64,000 nt of DNA from a virus: the IMG/VR virus record IMGVR_UViG_3300025655_000002, positions 1 to 64,000 of that record. One strand, given 5' to 3'. The translations under genes and the position numbers were made by a program. Positions 8,171 to 16,124 of this stretch are shown here, in pieces. Below the pieces are notes generated by a model. The model did no database searches. It saw only the letters and a program-made list of their open reading frames with translations, and was not told the origin of the DNA. Position 1 is the stretch's first letter. Each line of letters starts with the position of its first letter.

Positions 8171-8271
8171 ACTTAGTGGAATTTGAATCATACATGTCTA
8201 TCATGGCTTTTATGCTGCTAGCCTACGTTATCTACAAAAACTGGAACGGAGATAATTCTAATCAAAAATAA
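8167..8271 (+). CDS. Small membrane peptide
   Basis: A 34-residue ORF starting with ATGA over the exonuclease stop. It has one central hydrophobic helix (MSIMAFMLLAYVIY) and a polar tail, and is the second such coupled membrane peptide in the early operon. Confidence 0.5.
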   Translation: MNLVEFESYMSIMAFMLLAYVIYKNWNGDNSNQK

Positions 8272-8276
8272 ATATT

Positions 8277-9449
8277 ATGGGTAAATCAACAAGGATGACC
8301 AAGAAAGAGGCTGAATACCTCGGTCTTGAGCCTAAAAACCATAACCAATATAATCTAGGTGAAAAAAATCTCAGGAAACTTTACAAATACAGAGGATATG
8401 ACGATGAGCTTATTGAGAGCTGTATAGAAAGAGGTATAAATCCTAATAATGTCGGGCAATATTGGTATAAGTCTAAGCATATTTCCATAAATGTTAAAAA
8501 AGACTTAGAGAATACAAAGGAACAGATTTTAGATAAGTTTGAGCAATTAATTAGCGATATTAAATTCAAACCTATAAAGCTAAAGCCTACAAAAGGTAAT
8601 AGTAAGGCCTGTAAGATAACTATAAGCGACTCTCATGTAGGAATGAACCCAAGCCCTGATAAATCTCCACTATTTAAATACGAGTACAACAGTGAGATAT
8701 ATGGAGAATCCCTAAATAAAGTCTATGAATCAGTTATAAAAGAGTACAATATTCATGGAGCATTTGATATTTTATTCTTGGATGACCTTGGAGATTTAGC
8801 TGACGGATGGAATGGGTATACGACCAGGGGAGGACATAAGCTTCCTCAAAACATGACAAATGCAGATGTATTTGAGGTTTGCGTAGACGCTAAAGTAAGA
8901 TTAATAAGAAATCTAGTGGAGAGTAGAGTTGCAAACAAAATCATTCTTAGATGTGTGACAAATGATAATCATAGCGGTGATTTTTCCTTGTTAATTAATA
9001 AAGCGATAGAGAAAATAATAAATCTAATATACGACAAATCACTCGTTAAAGTAGATATACTTACTAAATTTATAGACCACAGGGTTTATGGAAACCATTG
9101 CTTTATACTTACTCATGGTAAAGATAAGTCTCAAATGAAGTTTGGGCTACCAATTGTTTTAAATGATAAAGCTATAAGGCTTATAAATGATTATATAGAC
9201 CATTACGACATAGATAGCAAGTATATACATGTTGAAAAAGGAGATTTACATCAAATAGGATATCAAAGAACAAAGAAATTTGACTACAGGAATTTCATGA
9301 GCTTTGCCCCTCCTAGTAGCTGGATACAGCATAATTTTGGAGATAGTTATTCTGGATATTCTATTCAAATAATACCTAAAGATAGCAATGAAATTAGTCA
9401 TACGGACTACTTCCTTGATTACAAGAAAATTAGCGATAGGAATTTTTAA
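8277..9449 (+). CDS. Calcineurin-like metallophosphoesterase (recombination nuclease-like)
   Basis: Protein of 390 residues. The N-terminal 100 residues are helical and basic, possibly DNA-binding. The two-metal phosphoesterase motifs follow in order: ISDSHVG (Asp118, His120), LDDLGDLADGWNG at about 165-180 (the GD..D position), VTNDNHSGD (Asn-His) and FILTHGKDK near 280. This matches Mre11/SbcD-like and phage DNA-repair phosphoesterases. It sits directly after annealase and exonuclease, so a role in processing DNA ends or recombination intermediates is likely. No SbcC-like ATPase partner is seen in the window. Confidence 0.78.
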   Translation: MGKSTRMTKKEAEYLGLEPKNHNQYNLGEKNLRKLYKYRGYDDELIESCIERGINPNNVGQYWYKSKHISINVKKDLENTKEQILDKFEQLISDIKFKPIKLKPTKGNSKACKITISDSHVGMNPSPDKSPLFKYEYNSEIYGESLNKVYESVIKEYNIHGAFDILFLDDLGDLADGWNGYTTRGGHKLPQNMTNADVFEVCVDAKVRLIRNLVESRVANKIILRCVTNDNHSGDFSLLINKAIEKIINLIYDKSLVKVDILTKFIDHRVYGNHCFILTHGKDKSQMKFGLPIVLNDKAIRLINDYIDHYDIDSKYIHVEKGDLHQIGYQRTKKFDYRNFMSFAPPSSWIQHNFGDSYSGYSIQIIPKDSNEISHTDYFLDYKKISDRNF

Positions 9450-9466
9450 AAAAGCAAAATAAAATT

Positions 9467-10276
9467 ATGGAAAAAGAAAATAAAGGATTAAGATTTAATC
9501 AAGGAAAAATAAGGTACGACCTTATCCCTCAGTACGCTCAAGAGCAATATGCTAGAGTTCTAACCAAAGGGTCAGAAAAATATACAGAAAGAAACTGGGA
9601 AAAAGGAATGGATTGGAGCGTAGTTATCGCTTCATTGAAAAGGCATGTAGCAGCATTTGAAAGAGGAGAGGATTTTGATAAAGAGACTGGGCTACTTCAT
9701 ACAGCTCATGTGATGTGTAACGCAGCATTCTTAACTCAGTACTATAAAATATATCCACAAGGAGACAATAGGCCTCACAAATATTTAAACGCTCCAAAAA
9801 TAGGATTAGATATTGACGAGGTATTAGCAGACTGGGTTGGGCATTGGACTAAAAAACATGGTCAAGAAGCCCCTGAGACATGGAATTTTGACAGAAATAT
9901 ATCAGATAAATTTGAAGCATTAGCTGATGATAAAGATTTCTGGCTTAGCATTCCAGTAAAGACAAAACCAGAAGACATTCACTTTGAGCCTCATTGCTAC
10001 ATCACATCTCGCTCTATTCCTGTTGAATGGACTGAAGAATGGTTAGATAAAAATGGATTCCCTACAATGCCAGTTTACTCTGTTGGATTGGAAGAAAGTA
10101 AAATAGAGGTAGCTAAAAGAAGTGGTATAGATATATTTGTAGATGATAGATTTGAGAATTTTGTAGAACTAAATAATGCTGGAATATGCTGTTATTTATT
10201 TGATGCTTTACATAATAGAAGGTATGATGTTGGGCACAAGAGGATTAAATCTTTAAGGGAATTAAATGAATATTAA
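9467..10276 (+). CDS. dNTP diphosphohydrolase-like / 5-prime nucleotidase fusion
   Basis: Fusion of two nucleotide enzymes, 269 residues. Residues 1-105 match the phage dATP/dGTP diphosphohydrolase-like family (DUF5664): GLRFNQGKIRYDLIP, GSEKYTERNWEKG, SLKRHVAAFERGED..TG..H..HV..NA.FL. Residues 112-269 are a HAD-type deoxynucleotidase of the NT5C type: GLDIDEVLADWVGHW (nucleophile DxD), TSRS, and EESKIEVAKRSGIDIFVDDR. Together they could convert dNTP to dNMP and then nucleoside, reshaping the host nucleotide pool. No PurZ-like gene is visible, so there is no support for base-Z synthesis here. Confidence 0.8.
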   Translation: MEKENKGLRFNQGKIRYDLIPQYAQEQYARVLTKGSEKYTERNWEKGMDWSVVIASLKRHVAAFERGEDFDKETGLLHTAHVMCNAAFLTQYYKIYPQGDNRPHKYLNAPKIGLDIDEVLADWVGHWTKKHGQEAPETWNFDRNISDKFEALADDKDFWLSIPVKTKPEDIHFEPHCYITSRSIPVEWTEEWLDKNGFPTMPVYSVGLEESKIEVAKRSGIDIFVDDRFENFVELNNAGICCYLFDALHNRRYDVGHKRIKSLRELNEY

Positions 10277-10339
10277 ACGTAAATAAAAGGTGCTTTTGTA
10301 ACCAATGTAATGAAAATAAAACTGTAACTTTATTAGTAA

Positions 10340-10573
10340 TTGACATTAATAAACAAGAGCAAATTGGAAGATGACCATCAAGATATAATACCTAAAATAC
10401 TTATAGATGTATATATTCCTGTTGAAGAAGAACAGTATAATGTTCTAACCGATTTAGGCATGGGAGAGTTTGAGTATTATTTTACCGTAGAGTCTTTATT
10501 GAGAAAAGAAGGAATAGATTCTCCTTACACTAAAGACCAGCTTCCAATATTTTATGATTTATATGCAAATTAA
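10340..10573 (+). CDS. Hypothetical protein with TTG start
   Basis: Encodes 77 acidic residues. No ATG is available in frame before residue 41, so TTG at 10340 is the most upstream plausible start. The reading is supported by uninterrupted phage-like composition (IPKILIDVYIPVEEEQYNVLTDLG). It lies between the nucleotide enzyme and the structured RNA. Function unknown. Confidence 0.5.
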   Translation: MTLINKSKLEDDHQDIIPKILIDVYIPVEEEQYNVLTDLGMGEFEYYFTVESLLRKEGIDSPYTKDQLPIFYDLYAN

Positions 10574-10596
10574 TTATTATATTAAATAATTTTTAA

Positions 10597-10604
10597 TATA
10601 TTTG
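10597..10604 (+). promoter_or_regulatory. -7 promoter element (TATATTTG) for the chaperonin operon
   Basis: TAnnTTTG match with the same TTTTTAA prefix as the ssb promoter at 5141. Transcription would start near 10611, shortly before the closing stem of the structured RNA that begins at 10624. Confidence 0.6.
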
Positions 10605-10623
10605 CAATGAATCGATACATAAT

Positions 10624-10814
10624 AAAAATATCTGCTAGAAGATAAACAGTAGGTGGATGTGGATGCTGACTTAGTTGAAGCGTGTTGAAGCCTATAAATC
10701 ACTCCAACGATTGTTGTTTATTAGATAGTGCTTATTACGTAGAAGCGACATACAGAAAACGGCAAAGGTATGTAACGTGCCGAAGAGTATCCGATGGAAA
10801 GGACAGATATTTTT
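10624..10814 (+). ncRNA. Structured RNA / long 5-prime leader with pseudoknot, class unknown
   Basis: A 191-base noncoding element closed by an 11-base perfect stem, AAAAATATCTG (10624-10634) with CAGATATTTTT (10804-10814). Inside, ATAAACA (10642-10648) pairs with TGTTTAT (10715-10721). Near the 3-prime end two stems interleave as an H-type pseudoknot: ACATAC (10748-10753) with GTATGT (10768-10773), and CGGCA (10760-10764) with TGCCG (10778-10782). Its base composition is visibly less AT-rich than the flanks. It could be a riboswitch-like leader for the downstream gene and groL, or an independent RNA ended by the U run at 10809-10815. I could not match it to a known class. Confidence 0.65.
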
Positions 10815-10833
10815 TAAATTTAAATTAAATTAA

Positions 10834-11253
10834 ATGAAAATAGGAGAAGTAGATGTTGAAGAAATCAACTTTCTAAGAGACCAAATAAATGTTCACTTCG
10901 GTGGATTGTACTGTTTTTACAGAACCTCAAACATAACAATGCATTACAGGCATCTTGTTAAATTCTTTGACGAGCTGCAGGTTAATCAAGAGTTTTATGA
11001 GAAGATAAAAGAAACCTTTTATGCATGCAAAAAAGAAAGGAAAATCAAATACATACTTGACAGAGATAGAGAGTCTATAAGAAAATGCTTAAGAATGAAT
11101 TTTGATAAGTATTCTCACTTCTGCGACAAGCACAAGTCTTTCAACAACAACTACATTACAAATGTAATTAAAGGAAGGCTTAAGTTGGCTTCAAAAAAAT
11201 ACGAGAAATTAGTATTATTATTAGTTAGAAAATATAACCTAGAATTAAATTAA
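10834..11253 (+). CDS. Hypothetical basic protein before groL
   Basis: Encodes 139 residues, helical and lysine-rich, with several cysteines. The last 45 residues (FNNNYITNVIKGRLKLASKKYEKLVLLLVRKYN) resemble a helix-turn-helix end and could bind nucleic acid. It begins 20 bases after the structured RNA and six bases before groL, so the three probably form one transcription unit. Function unknown. Confidence 0.65.
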   Translation: MKIGEVDVEEINFLRDQINVHFGGLYCFYRTSNITMHYRHLVKFFDELQVNQEFYEKIKETFYACKKERKIKYILDRDRESIRKCLRMNFDKYSHFCDKHKSFNNNYITNVIKGRLKLASKKYEKLVLLLVRKYNLELN

Positions 11254-11259
11254 AATAAA

Positions 11260-12846
11260 ATGAAAGAAATTAAACTTGAAGAAGATGCTATAAGCACTCA
11301 ATTAAAAGGTATTAACACTGCGGTTGACTTGGTTAAAATATCGATGGGAGCAAGAGGAAGATTAGTTAATATAGACCACGCAGGCGGTATTCATTCTACT
11401 TATGATGGGTTTACTATATTGGCTCATACGGCAATGAAAGACAAATGCGAGGACATGGGGGTAAAGATTGTCCTTGAGGCTGCATCTAAACAAGTAAAGG
11501 ATTGTGGAGACGGAACAACATCTGTGTCTGTATTGCTTCAAGCAATAATAAATGAAGGAGTTAAAATGCTGAAGTATGATGCTGATAGGATAAAAGTTAT
11601 TGAAGGAATAAACTTAGCGTCAAAAGAAGCTATTAAAATTATAAAAGAATTGGCTAAGCCAGTAAGCAGAGATTCTCATGAGATAGAGCAAATAGCAAAG
11701 GTGTCTGCCCATGGAGACGAGGATATAGCTAAACTGATAGCTGAGGCAATATCTATAACAAACCATAACTCCATAATTAGGGTTGAAGAGTCTAAAGGGA
11801 ATACCAGTTATGTTGACTTAGCAAAAGGAATGAAGGTTGGTTCTGGTTGGTTATCTGGTCTATTTGTCAACAATGGCTCTAAAGGAACTGTAGAGTATGA
11901 TAACCCATTAATCCTTGTGTATGAGGGTAAGATTGAAAGGATGGCTCAGTTGCAGAACTTATTAGAAAAATGTGTTAATGCTAAAAAGCCTATCGTAATA
12001 GTTTCAGATGATATGGATGGAGAAGTCTTAGCATCTTTAGCTTTAAACGCTAAAAAAGGCCTTCCATTTGCAGCTATTAATCCTTTCGGAGAAACAAGAG
12101 AGGACAGAAAAGAAAGATTAGCTGATTTAGCAGCTTATGTTGGAGGGGAATTAATCTCTCCAGACTTAGGGCATAAGCTTGAAAATATAGATTTAAATCA
12201 ACTAGGAACTTGTGATAGGGTTATTATAGCTAAAAACAACTCTATATTTCAGGACGGAGCAGGGCTTGATACTGAAATTCTTAATGAAAGAATATCTAAT
12301 TTAGAATCGTTGGTAAAAATAACAGACCATACTGTTACTAAAACCTTCTACGAGGCTAGATTAGCGGCATTAAACGGAGGTGTTGCTACTATATACGTTG
12401 GAGGTATAGTTAGTACTGATGTGGTTGAAAGAAAAGACAGAATAGATGACGCTGTTGGTTCGGCATTGTCTGCTCTTGAAGAGGGAGTTGTTCCAGGAGG
12501 AGGAGTATCTCTATTACATATATCAGAAGAACTACGTAAATTATCAAGTGATGATAGTGATGTTAATATAGGTATAAGTATATTTAAGAAAGCTGTCACA
12601 ATGCCGATTCGACAAATTTTAACAAACGCAGGAGAATCTGTTGATTTTATAATAGATAAAATTAAAAACAAAAAGTCGAAGAGCTATGGATACAATGTTC
12701 ATACCAAAGAATATGTAGACATGATTAAAGAAGGTATATTAGACCCAGCTAAAGTAGAAATAAAAATAATAGAAAACGCAACAATAACTGCTACAAACTT
12801 CTTAAATACAGGTGGATTGATAGCTGTTGTTCCTGAAAATAATTAA
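11260..12846 (+). CDS. groL: Phage GroEL-like chaperonin
   Basis: Group I chaperonin subunit of 528 residues, close to the 545-550 of bacterial GroEL. ATP-site features are in place: TYDGFTI with Asp49 (Asp52 in E. coli), GDGTTS at 83-88, a DDA segment equivalent to Asp398, and EEGVVPGGG near 407-415. The apical region is present but diverged, and the C-terminal GGM repeat tail is missing (ends VVPENN). No groES is adjacent, unlike cellular groESL operons; a GroES-like multidomain gene is encoded at 51309-52373 beside head genes. Likely role: folding of capsid or other virion proteins. It carries the 9-mer at 12460 in frame (Ser-Ala-Leu) and reversed at 12599. Confidence 0.92.
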   Translation: MKEIKLEEDAISTQLKGINTAVDLVKISMGARGRLVNIDHAGGIHSTYDGFTILAHTAMKDKCEDMGVKIVLEAASKQVKDCGDGTTSVSVLLQAIINEGVKMLKYDADRIKVIEGINLASKEAIKIIKELAKPVSRDSHEIEQIAKVSAHGDEDIAKLIAEAISITNHNSIIRVEESKGNTSYVDLAKGMKVGSGWLSGLFVNNGSKGTVEYDNPLILVYEGKIERMAQLQNLLEKCVNAKKPIVIVSDDMDGEVLASLALNAKKGLPFAAINPFGETREDRKERLADLAAYVGGELISPDLGHKLENIDLNQLGTCDRVIIAKNNSIFQDGAGLDTEILNERISNLESLVKITDHTVTKTFYEARLAALNGGVATIYVGGIVSTDVVERKDRIDDAVGSALSALEEGVVPGGGVSLLHISEELRKLSSDDSDVNIGISIFKKAVTMPIRQILTNAGESVDFIIDKIKNKKSKSYGYNVHTKEYVDMIKEGILDPAKVEIKIIENATITATNFLNTGGLIAVVPENN

Positions 12847-12849
12847 ACC

Positions 12850-13029
12850 ATGAAATCATACTTAAAAGACAAATTAATAATATTTATATGGTTCCCTATA
12901 TTGGGTATCCTTTCCATATATAGCATGGATTCATTTGACCCAATTGAAGTTAGAATTGGAGTTCCAGCATTCATGTTTGCTGTACCTTTATTAACGTTTA
13001 TTTACGGATACCTAAAACATAGAGAATGA
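12850..13029 (+). CDS. Two-helix membrane protein
   Basis: A 59-residue ORF with hydrophobic segments at about 9-25 and 37-54 and a basic C-terminus (YLKHRE). It starts three bases after the groL stop and overlaps the next gene by four bases, so it is coupled. No known family. Confidence 0.6.
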   Translation: MKSYLKDKLIIFIWFPILGILSIYSMDSFDPIEVRIGVPAFMFAVPLLTFIYGYLKHRE

Positions 13030-13379
13030 CACTGATTATATTTTTGATAACGAGTGCATTTATAGTGTTTACAGCCTTAATAGATGCATCTCACATATTA
13101 GAAGGTCAATATTTCAAAAGCCATAACTACAGGTTTTTACAGAGAGCATGCTTCTTTATTGTTGTTTTTATTTATAATTGGCAAATCGGCATTGCATCAA
13201 TATTATTATTTATAGCTCTATTTGATTCTGTATTAAATATACTGTTGGAGTCTCCTTTATTTTATCTTGGAACCACTTCTAAATGGGATAAGTTCTTTAG
13301 GAAGAATAAATGGCTTCAAATACCAGTTAAATTAACCGCATTTATCATTAGCATTTATTTATTTATAAATGAAATGTAA
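13026..13379 (+). CDS. Multi-pass membrane protein, unknown
   Basis: Encodes 117 residues with about four hydrophobic segments (near 2-18, 42-56, 57-75 and 97-115). It overlaps the genes on both sides (four bases upstream, 11 downstream). The 9-mer at 13186 is read Ile-Gly-Ile within a membrane segment. Could affect host membrane or superinfection; no direct evidence. Confidence 0.65.
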   Translation: MTLIIFLITSAFIVFTALIDASHILEGQYFKSHNYRFLQRACFFIVVFIYNWQIGIASILLFIALFDSVLNILLESPLFYLGTTSKWDKFFRKNKWLQIPVKLTAFIISIYLFINEM

Positions 13380-13938
13380 AAACTGCGGAAATAAGTTTGA
13401 ACAGTATGAGTTTAATAATAAGTTCTGCAAAGATATAGATTGTCAAACTCAAAAAGCGCTATATCTTCTTAGTAATAAGAAAAAGCAAGACCAAAAAAAA
13501 TGGAATAAAGAGAAGAAGCAGAGAAAAGAGAGCTTAATGACAAGGGAAGACTACTTTCAAAAAGCTCTCAAAGCTTTTAATTGGTATATAAGAGAGAGAG
13601 ATAGAGATATGCCATGCATTAGTTGTGATGCTCCAGCTGGGGGATACAGGATAACTTCAGGTCATTTTTATCCTCAAGGCACTTACAGAAATCTTGCTTT
13701 AGATGAAGATAACGCTCATGGCCAGTGCTGGTACAATTGCAATAAAAATAAACATGGCAATCTTTCTGAATATAGACCAAGACTTATCGATAGAATAGGC
13801 CAGGAAAGAGTTGATGCTTTAGAGCAGAGAAGGAACGGAACTCTTAAGCTAAGTATTCCAGAATTAAAAGAGCTAGAAGCCTTCTTTAATAAGAAAGCTA
13901 GAGAAGAAATAAAGAAGAGAGAATCTACCTCTTCCTGA
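13369..13938 (+). CDS. ninG: NinG/Rap-like recombination nuclease
   Basis: Protein of 189 residues matching lambda NinG (Rap), a Holliday-junction endonuclease. It starts with a zinc ribbon (CKNCGNKF ... KFCKDIDC), then the family core at about 65-150: FNWYIRERDRDMPCISC, SGHFYPQGTYRNLALDEDNAHGQC, CNKNKHGNLSEYRPRLIDRIG. It closes the rightward early operon and fits with SSB, annealase, exonuclease and phosphoesterase as a full recombination set. Its last 14 bases overlap the 3-prime end of the convergent leftward gene, with no terminator between them. Confidence 0.9.
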   Translation: MKCKNCGNKFEQYEFNNKFCKDIDCQTQKALYLLSNKKKQDQKKWNKEKKQRKESLMTREDYFQKALKAFNWYIRERDRDMPCISCDAPAGGYRITSGHFYPQGTYRNLALDEDNAHGQCWYNCNKNKHGNLSEYRPRLIDRIGQERVDALEQRRNGTLKLSIPELKELEAFFNKKAREEIKKRESTSS

Positions 13939-14527
13939 AAGAAATCAATCTTTTATACCCAAGACTAATCATGGGAGCATTATTTGATAAGTTGTACCCT
14001 ACACCGAGCTCTGCTTGCCATCCTTTTTTACTAACGAAGTCAGCGCCCATGGATATAGAGTTAAATCCAGGATAAACTGTAGCGTTACCGCCAAAATAAA
14101 CTTGATTAACCCTTACTTTCTCTACAATTATGCTCTCTATTGTGTCTACTCTTGTTATTTCAGGTATCAATGCCGAATACTCAAAACTAATTGAATCAGG
14201 CCTTTCTTTAGCCCATACACCTAATGTAGCATTGATTACAGAATCATTTTTTTCATACATGTATCCTACGCTGAAATCTGACGAATCGGTATTGTATACA
14301 GTATCTGTATGATAATGATGAAAATCCCTATCTCTATAAACTACTGTATCCCTCCATGTGAAAACGGTATCAGGACTACCTTTTATATAAATAGTAGTTG
14401 TGTCTCTCTTAATAACCTCTGAGCCTCCATTTAATATACTTCCAATAGGAGATTCACACTTATTAATTAATAGTAAAATTAAGATAATTGATACTATCCA
14501 TCCAATATTCTTTTTAAGAAAATCCAT
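13925..14527 (-). CDS. Membrane-anchored protein with barrel-like C-terminus (spanin candidate)
   Basis: Protein of 200 residues. It has an N-terminal inner-membrane anchor (about 8-23, IGWIVSIILILLLINKC), then a region rich in DTV/RDTVVY-type strands resembling DUF6808-like Bacteroidota phage proteins, and a C-terminal part with alternating strands (SMGADFVSKKGWQAELGVGYNLS) that looks like outer-membrane barrel strands. With holin-like and endolysin genes directly upstream in the same operon, a role bridging the two membranes in lysis is possible. The 9-mer at 14168 is in frame as Ser-Ala-Leu; an opposite copy lies at 14286. Confidence 0.6.
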   Translation of the reverse strand: MDFLKKNIGWIVSIILILLLINKCESPIGSILNGGSEVIKRDTTTIYIKGSPDTVFTWRDTVVYRDRDFHHYHTDTVYNTDSSDFSVGYMYEKNDSVINATLGVWAKERPDSISFEYSALIPEITRVDTIESIIVEKVRVNQVYFGGNATVYPGFNSISMGADFVSKKGWQAELGVGYNLSNNAPMISLGYKRLISFRKR

Positions 14528-14727
14528 TATTCAGAGAAGAAGTTAGTCATAAATTTACCAACAGCCCCTAAAAGCACAGCCGTTAGTGCTAACCATTTCA
14601 TTTCTTCAACTATAGCATAAGTAGTAATAGTAGTACTTACAGCTAATAAAGCATCCCCTAATTTTCTCCATTTAGCTGGAGTAGGTTTTGCGTAACTACT
14701 TGTTGCTTTTTTTATTGTATCCTTCAT
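14527..14727 (-). CDS. Holin-like membrane protein
   Basis: Encodes 66 residues with a basic N-terminus (KPTPAKWRKLGDALLAV) and two hydrophobic segments at about 24-40 and 44-60. Size, topology and position next to the M15 endolysin fit a holin of the type seen in Bacteroidota phages. It is packed head-to-tail with the genes on both sides. Confidence 0.65.
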   Translation of the reverse strand: MKDTIKKATSSYAKPTPAKWRKLGDALLAVSTTITTYAIVEEMKWLALTAVLLGAVGKFMTNFFSE

Positions 14728-14728
14728 G

Positions 14729-15187
14729 TTATTTTAATTTTACATATATGGTTTTACCTTTTTGTTTCTTGGCTTGTAGGATTTCACCTCTATTCTCTCT
14801 ATTAGCCGTATAGCTAACATGCACCCAGTCAGGCTCATTATCTGTGCCAAACTCCCAAATTAATTGGTCAAAAACTAAGTTTTCTTTTATGTATTCATAA
14901 AGCTCTTTATTAGTAAATCCAACCGCATCCAAATCAATAGCTTCACCCTTACAGTGCTGAGATGTTGTAGAGCCTCCAATCCTTTTATTAAGAGTCGCAC
15001 TCCTAAAAAATGAATTAATCTTTATTGGTTTATTAAAGTGCTCTCTGGCTGGTTGAAATACTTTTTCAGCAACCAATTTCATTGCTGCTAACTCAGTTTT
15101 TCCTGGCGTATTATCTATTCCTCTGCGAGTCGCAGTATTAGAATGCGTTGCCTCTTTATATGAGATGTGTTTACTTATATTTTCCAT
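14729..15187 (-). CDS. Endolysin, peptidase M15 family
   Basis: Peptidoglycan peptidase of 152 residues, M15A (D-Ala-D-Ala carboxypeptidase/L-Ala-D-Glu endopeptidase type). Zinc ligands are visible: His78 in SQHCKGEAIDLD with Asp85, and His123 in DWVHVSY. The N-terminal EATHSNTATRRGIDN is the usual family start. There is no signal peptide, so release depends on a holin. It degrades the cell wall at the end of infection. Confidence 0.9.
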   Translation of the reverse strand: MENISKHISYKEATHSNTATRRGIDNTPGKTELAAMKLVAEKVFQPAREHFNKPIKINSFFRSATLNKRIGGSTTSQHCKGEAIDLDAVGFTNKELYEYIKENLVFDQLIWEFGTDNEPDWVHVSYTANRENRGEILQAKKQKGKTIYVKLK

Positions 15188-15597
15188 TACATTGGTGATA
15201 ATGTTATACTATTTCTTTTGCAGTAAAAAGTTCCAGACTTCCACTCTTTATACATCTTACCTATTTCTGCTGGAGCTATCGTAGGAAAAACTCCCATCTG
15301 CTCAGATACTTGAGTTTCAAAATTAACACTTTCGGCATCTTCTTTAGCTGCTTCTAATTTTGCTTCTTCTCTTTGTTCTTTAGCAAAATTCTGTATATCA
15401 GGTTGTTCCAAAAACATTCTAACATAAACAGGGTTTGTCATGTTTTCTGTAAACCTTGCATCAATAGCATTATTTATTTCAACCTCTCCCCCAGTTTGTA
15501 TCAAATCCCATACCTTATTTCCTATGAATGGAAGTGCTGCTACAATTAACATTGGTAGATATTTTCTTACTAGATTTATTTTCTCTTTATCTTCCAT
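15187..15597 (-). CDS. Membrane-anchored protein, unknown
   Basis: Encodes 136 residues with one hydrophobic segment near the N-terminus (about 13-27, YLPMLIVAALPFIG) followed by an acidic helical domain. It lies in the lysis cluster and overlaps the endolysin start by one base. It could be a second lysis-related membrane protein; no domain recognised. Confidence 0.6.
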   Translation of the reverse strand: MEDKEKINLVRKYLPMLIVAALPFIGNKVWDLIQTGGEVEINNAIDARFTENMTNPVYVRMFLEQPDIQNFAKEQREEAKLEAAKEDAESVNFETQVSEQMGVFPTIAPAEIGKMYKEWKSGTFYCKRNSITLSPM

Positions 15598-15831
15598 TTA
15601 TTTATGATTAAAGAATTTAGCTATAGAGTCAGCTTGATTTAATAAAAACATAACTGCCATACCTATTCCTATTGTTATAAAAGAAACCTTTTTAGCTTTC
15701 TTTATATAACCTTCGTTATCATTAACTCTTTGAACCAAACCTTTAATACCAGCTTGCTCGTCTCCATACAATCCTATTTCTATTCTTTTAACAGAATTAT
15801 ATAGCTCTTCTTGTTTTTCTGGTGTAAGCAT
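15598..15831 (-). CDS. XhlA-like holin or hemolysin-type protein
   Basis: Encodes 77 residues: a helical amphipathic N-terminal two thirds (EELYNSVKRIEIGLYGDEQAGIKGL) then a single transmembrane segment at about 49-64. This arrangement resembles XhlA/holin-accessory proteins. It is tightly packed between two lysis-cluster genes, so it is either a second holin or an anti-holin. Confidence 0.55.
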   Translation of the reverse strand: MLTPEKQEELYNSVKRIEIGLYGDEQAGIKGLVQRVNDNEGYIKKAKKVSFITIGIGMAVMFLLNQADSIAKFFNHK

Positions 15832-16124
15832 TAGTCCTCGTTTTTTAAAATACTTAGCGATTCATTAAACTCTAAAGGTATACTTAATACTATATCTTTA
15901 AGTGCTTTATTTTTAGGAATCTTAATACAAGGCTTACCGTTCACGCTCCATAAGTCAGGAGTATCGTCATCAATACCACAGTATCTTGGGCTTGTATATT
16001 CCCCACATTCCATATCTACTCCATCACCATCTTTTATTTTCTTACCAAAAGCTTCAACTAAAGTCGTATGGATTAGTTGATTTTTCTGTTTCCAGTCTTT
16101 TATATCATTACATTCGTGTATCAT
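15831..16124 (-). CDS. Hypothetical protein between fibre and lysis genes
   Basis: Encodes 97 soluble residues with five cysteines or so, some in a compact CGEYTSPRYCG segment. It overlaps its neighbours by one base on each side. No family recognised; might be a fibre chaperone by position. Confidence 0.55.
   Translation of the reverse strand: MIHECNDIKDWKQKNQLIHTTLVEAFGKKIKDGDGVDMECGEYTSPRYCGIDDDTPDLWSVNGKPCIKIPKNKALKDIVLSIPLEFNESLSILKNED

Noticed and set aside
9467-10276. 2-aminoadenine (Z) genome system
   Set aside because: Only a dATP/dGTP diphosphohydrolase-like domain is present; no PurZ-like synthase or DatZ partner is visible in the window.
15331-15345. Near matches to the 9-mer (TTCGGCATC at 15331 and 46583, CAATGCTGA at 27266, TCGGAATTG at 59560)
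   Set aside because: One- or two-base variants are expected by chance in numbers I cannot judge by eye; only exact TCGGYATTG was counted, except the 53940 variant, which is supported by its extended leader.
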